Part shown: positions 4,993 to 5,576 of the stretch, piece after piece | Layout of the letters: the number at the start of each line of letters is the position of its first letter | Position numbering within the stretch: position 1 is the first letter of the stretch | Source: Chloroflexota bacterium | GTDB lineage: Bacteria; Chloroflexota; Dehalococcoidia; GIF9; UBA5629 | Length of the DNA stretch: 5,576 nucleotides | Reading direction: 5' to 3' | NCBI GenBank assembly: GCA_026389655.1 | Contig: JAPLHL010000016.1 | Span: forward strand, 1 to 5,576 | Made by a program: the position numbers and the translations under genes | The notes under the pieces: model-generated | What the model was told of the DNA's origin: nothing | The model's database searches: none | What the model saw: only the letters and a program-made list of their open reading frames with translations

Positions 4993-5576
4993 ATGTCTAA
5001 ATTCAAGCTACCTATGACCGTTTTTCTGACGGGCGTCATTGTGCTTTCCTCTCTGTTCACAGGCTCATGCGCAGTACCTGCAGCTGACTATAAGGCTTCC
5101 GGCCTTCCCAGCCTGCTGGCTTTCTCATCCGACCGCGATAAGACCGTGCACATATATACCGTAAAACCCGACGGCACAGATCTCGTGTCCACTTCCAGCG
5201 ATAACCAGACCTTTGATGGTTACCCAATGTGGTCACCCGACGGCACCAGGATAGTTTTCAGCACTAACGATCCGGACAATTATGAGATATGGTCCATGAA
5301 AGCAGACGGCAGCGACCGTAAGAGGTTGACCGACAGGATTGGATTGGACATAGCGCCCAGGTATTCACCCGATGGGACAAGGGTCGTTTTCGTCAGCCAG
5401 TTTAAGGAGGCAGCCAGCGACAGCGAGTATGACACCTATGAAATAATGATAGTTAATTCTGATGGAAGTAACATGGTCAGGCTTACGACCAGTCCCAAGA
5501 CAGGCATTGGTTGGAACAGCGTGCCTACCTGGTCACCCGATGGTTCAAAAATCCTCTTCAGCACAACCTGTGAAGG
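4993..5576 (+). CDS. TolB-like PD40/WD40 beta-propeller lipoprotein (partial, C-terminus off right edge)
   Basis: The frame is open from the ATG at 4993 to the window end, giving 194 complete codons. Residues 1-26 form a lipoprotein-type signal peptide: a basic start (MSKFK), a hydrophobic stretch and a TGSC site with Cys26. The lipobox is slightly atypical, with Thr at -3. The mature part shows PD40 repeats of the TolB C-terminal type: YPMWSPDGTRIVFST at 77-91, APRYSPDGTRVVFVS at 121-135 and VPTWSPDGSKILFST at 178-192, each followed or preceded by an xIWxMxxDGS-like strand (for example YEIWSMKADGS at 97-107). An earlier degenerate repeat begins at about 41 (LLAFSSDRDK). These repeats fold into a beta-propeller, usually for protein or ligand binding at the cell surface. 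It has its own promoter and lies beyond a terminator, so a link to arsenic is not indicated. True TolB is not implied, because the Tol-Pal neighbours are absent. Confidence 0.9.
   Translation, partial: MSKFKLPMTVFLTGVIVLSSLFTGSCAVPAADYKASGLPSLLAFSSDRDKTVHIYTVKPDGTDLVSTSSDNQTFDGYPMWSPDGTRIVFSTNDPDNYEIWSMKADGSDRKRLTDRIGLDIAPRYSPDGTRVVFVSQFKEAASDSEYDTYEIMIVNSDGSNMVRLTTSPKTGIGWNSVPTWSPDGSKILFSTTCE

Noticed and set aside
4836..5060. Minus-strand frame of 74 codons across the lipoprotein start.
   Set aside because: It runs antisense to a clear promoter, ribosome site and signal peptide, with a low-complexity Lys/Ile-rich product from AT-rich spacer.

Overview
The window holds a compact arsenic-resistance locus, followed by a separately promoted MarR-type regulator and the start of an unrelated lipoprotein gene. 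Base composition is moderate. Two exported lipoproteins with bacterial signal peptides, sigma70-like promoters (TTGACA/TATAAT) and clear Shine-Dalgarno sites all indicate a bacterium. The gene content (CcdA-like and thioredoxin-like ars genes, a beta-propeller lipoprotein) would suit an anaerobe such as a Dehalococcoidia-type Chloroflexota or a Firmicute. That placement is a low-confidence guess, because no marker gene is present.

Minus strand, 3004 down to 1: a five-gene, tightly spaced operon, in transcription order arsR (ArsR/SmtB repressor), an arsE-like 85-residue thioredoxin-fold protein, an arsG-like CcdA-family membrane protein, an ACR3-type arsenite efflux permease, and an arsF-like lipoprotein with a thioredoxin-like CxxC domain that runs off the left edge. 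Gaps between genes are 42, 36, 21 and 29 bases. Its promoter (TTGACA-17-TATCAT, 3061-3089) is followed at once by a 26-bp palindrome (3028-3053), which is the likely ArsR operator.

Plus strand, 3154-4242: a divergent ArsP-family (DUF318) permease shares the regulatory region with arsR. Plus strand, 4337-4765: a MarR-family regulator has its own promoter (TTGACA-17-TATATT) and an overlapping palindrome TTGTATACAA, so it is probably autoregulated. From 4766 to 4992 there is a strong isolated promoter (4807-4836), an intrinsic terminator only about 30 bases beyond it (4864-4886), and then a second promoter (4923-4951) driving a TolB-like PD40-repeat lipoprotein (4993 to the right edge, partial).

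Together the ars genes look suited to both inorganic arsenite (ACR3) and trivalent organoarsenicals (ArsP; the arsE/F/G set is known for aromatic arsenicals). The most interesting point is that the ArsE-, ArsG- and ArsF-like proteins have the parts of a DsbD/CcdA-type electron relay: a cytoplasmic CxxC protein, a membrane protein with one Cys in each of two helices, and an extracytoplasmic CxxC lipoprotein. This suggests redox chemistry on arsenicals outside the cytoplasm rather than, or in addition to, simple efflux.
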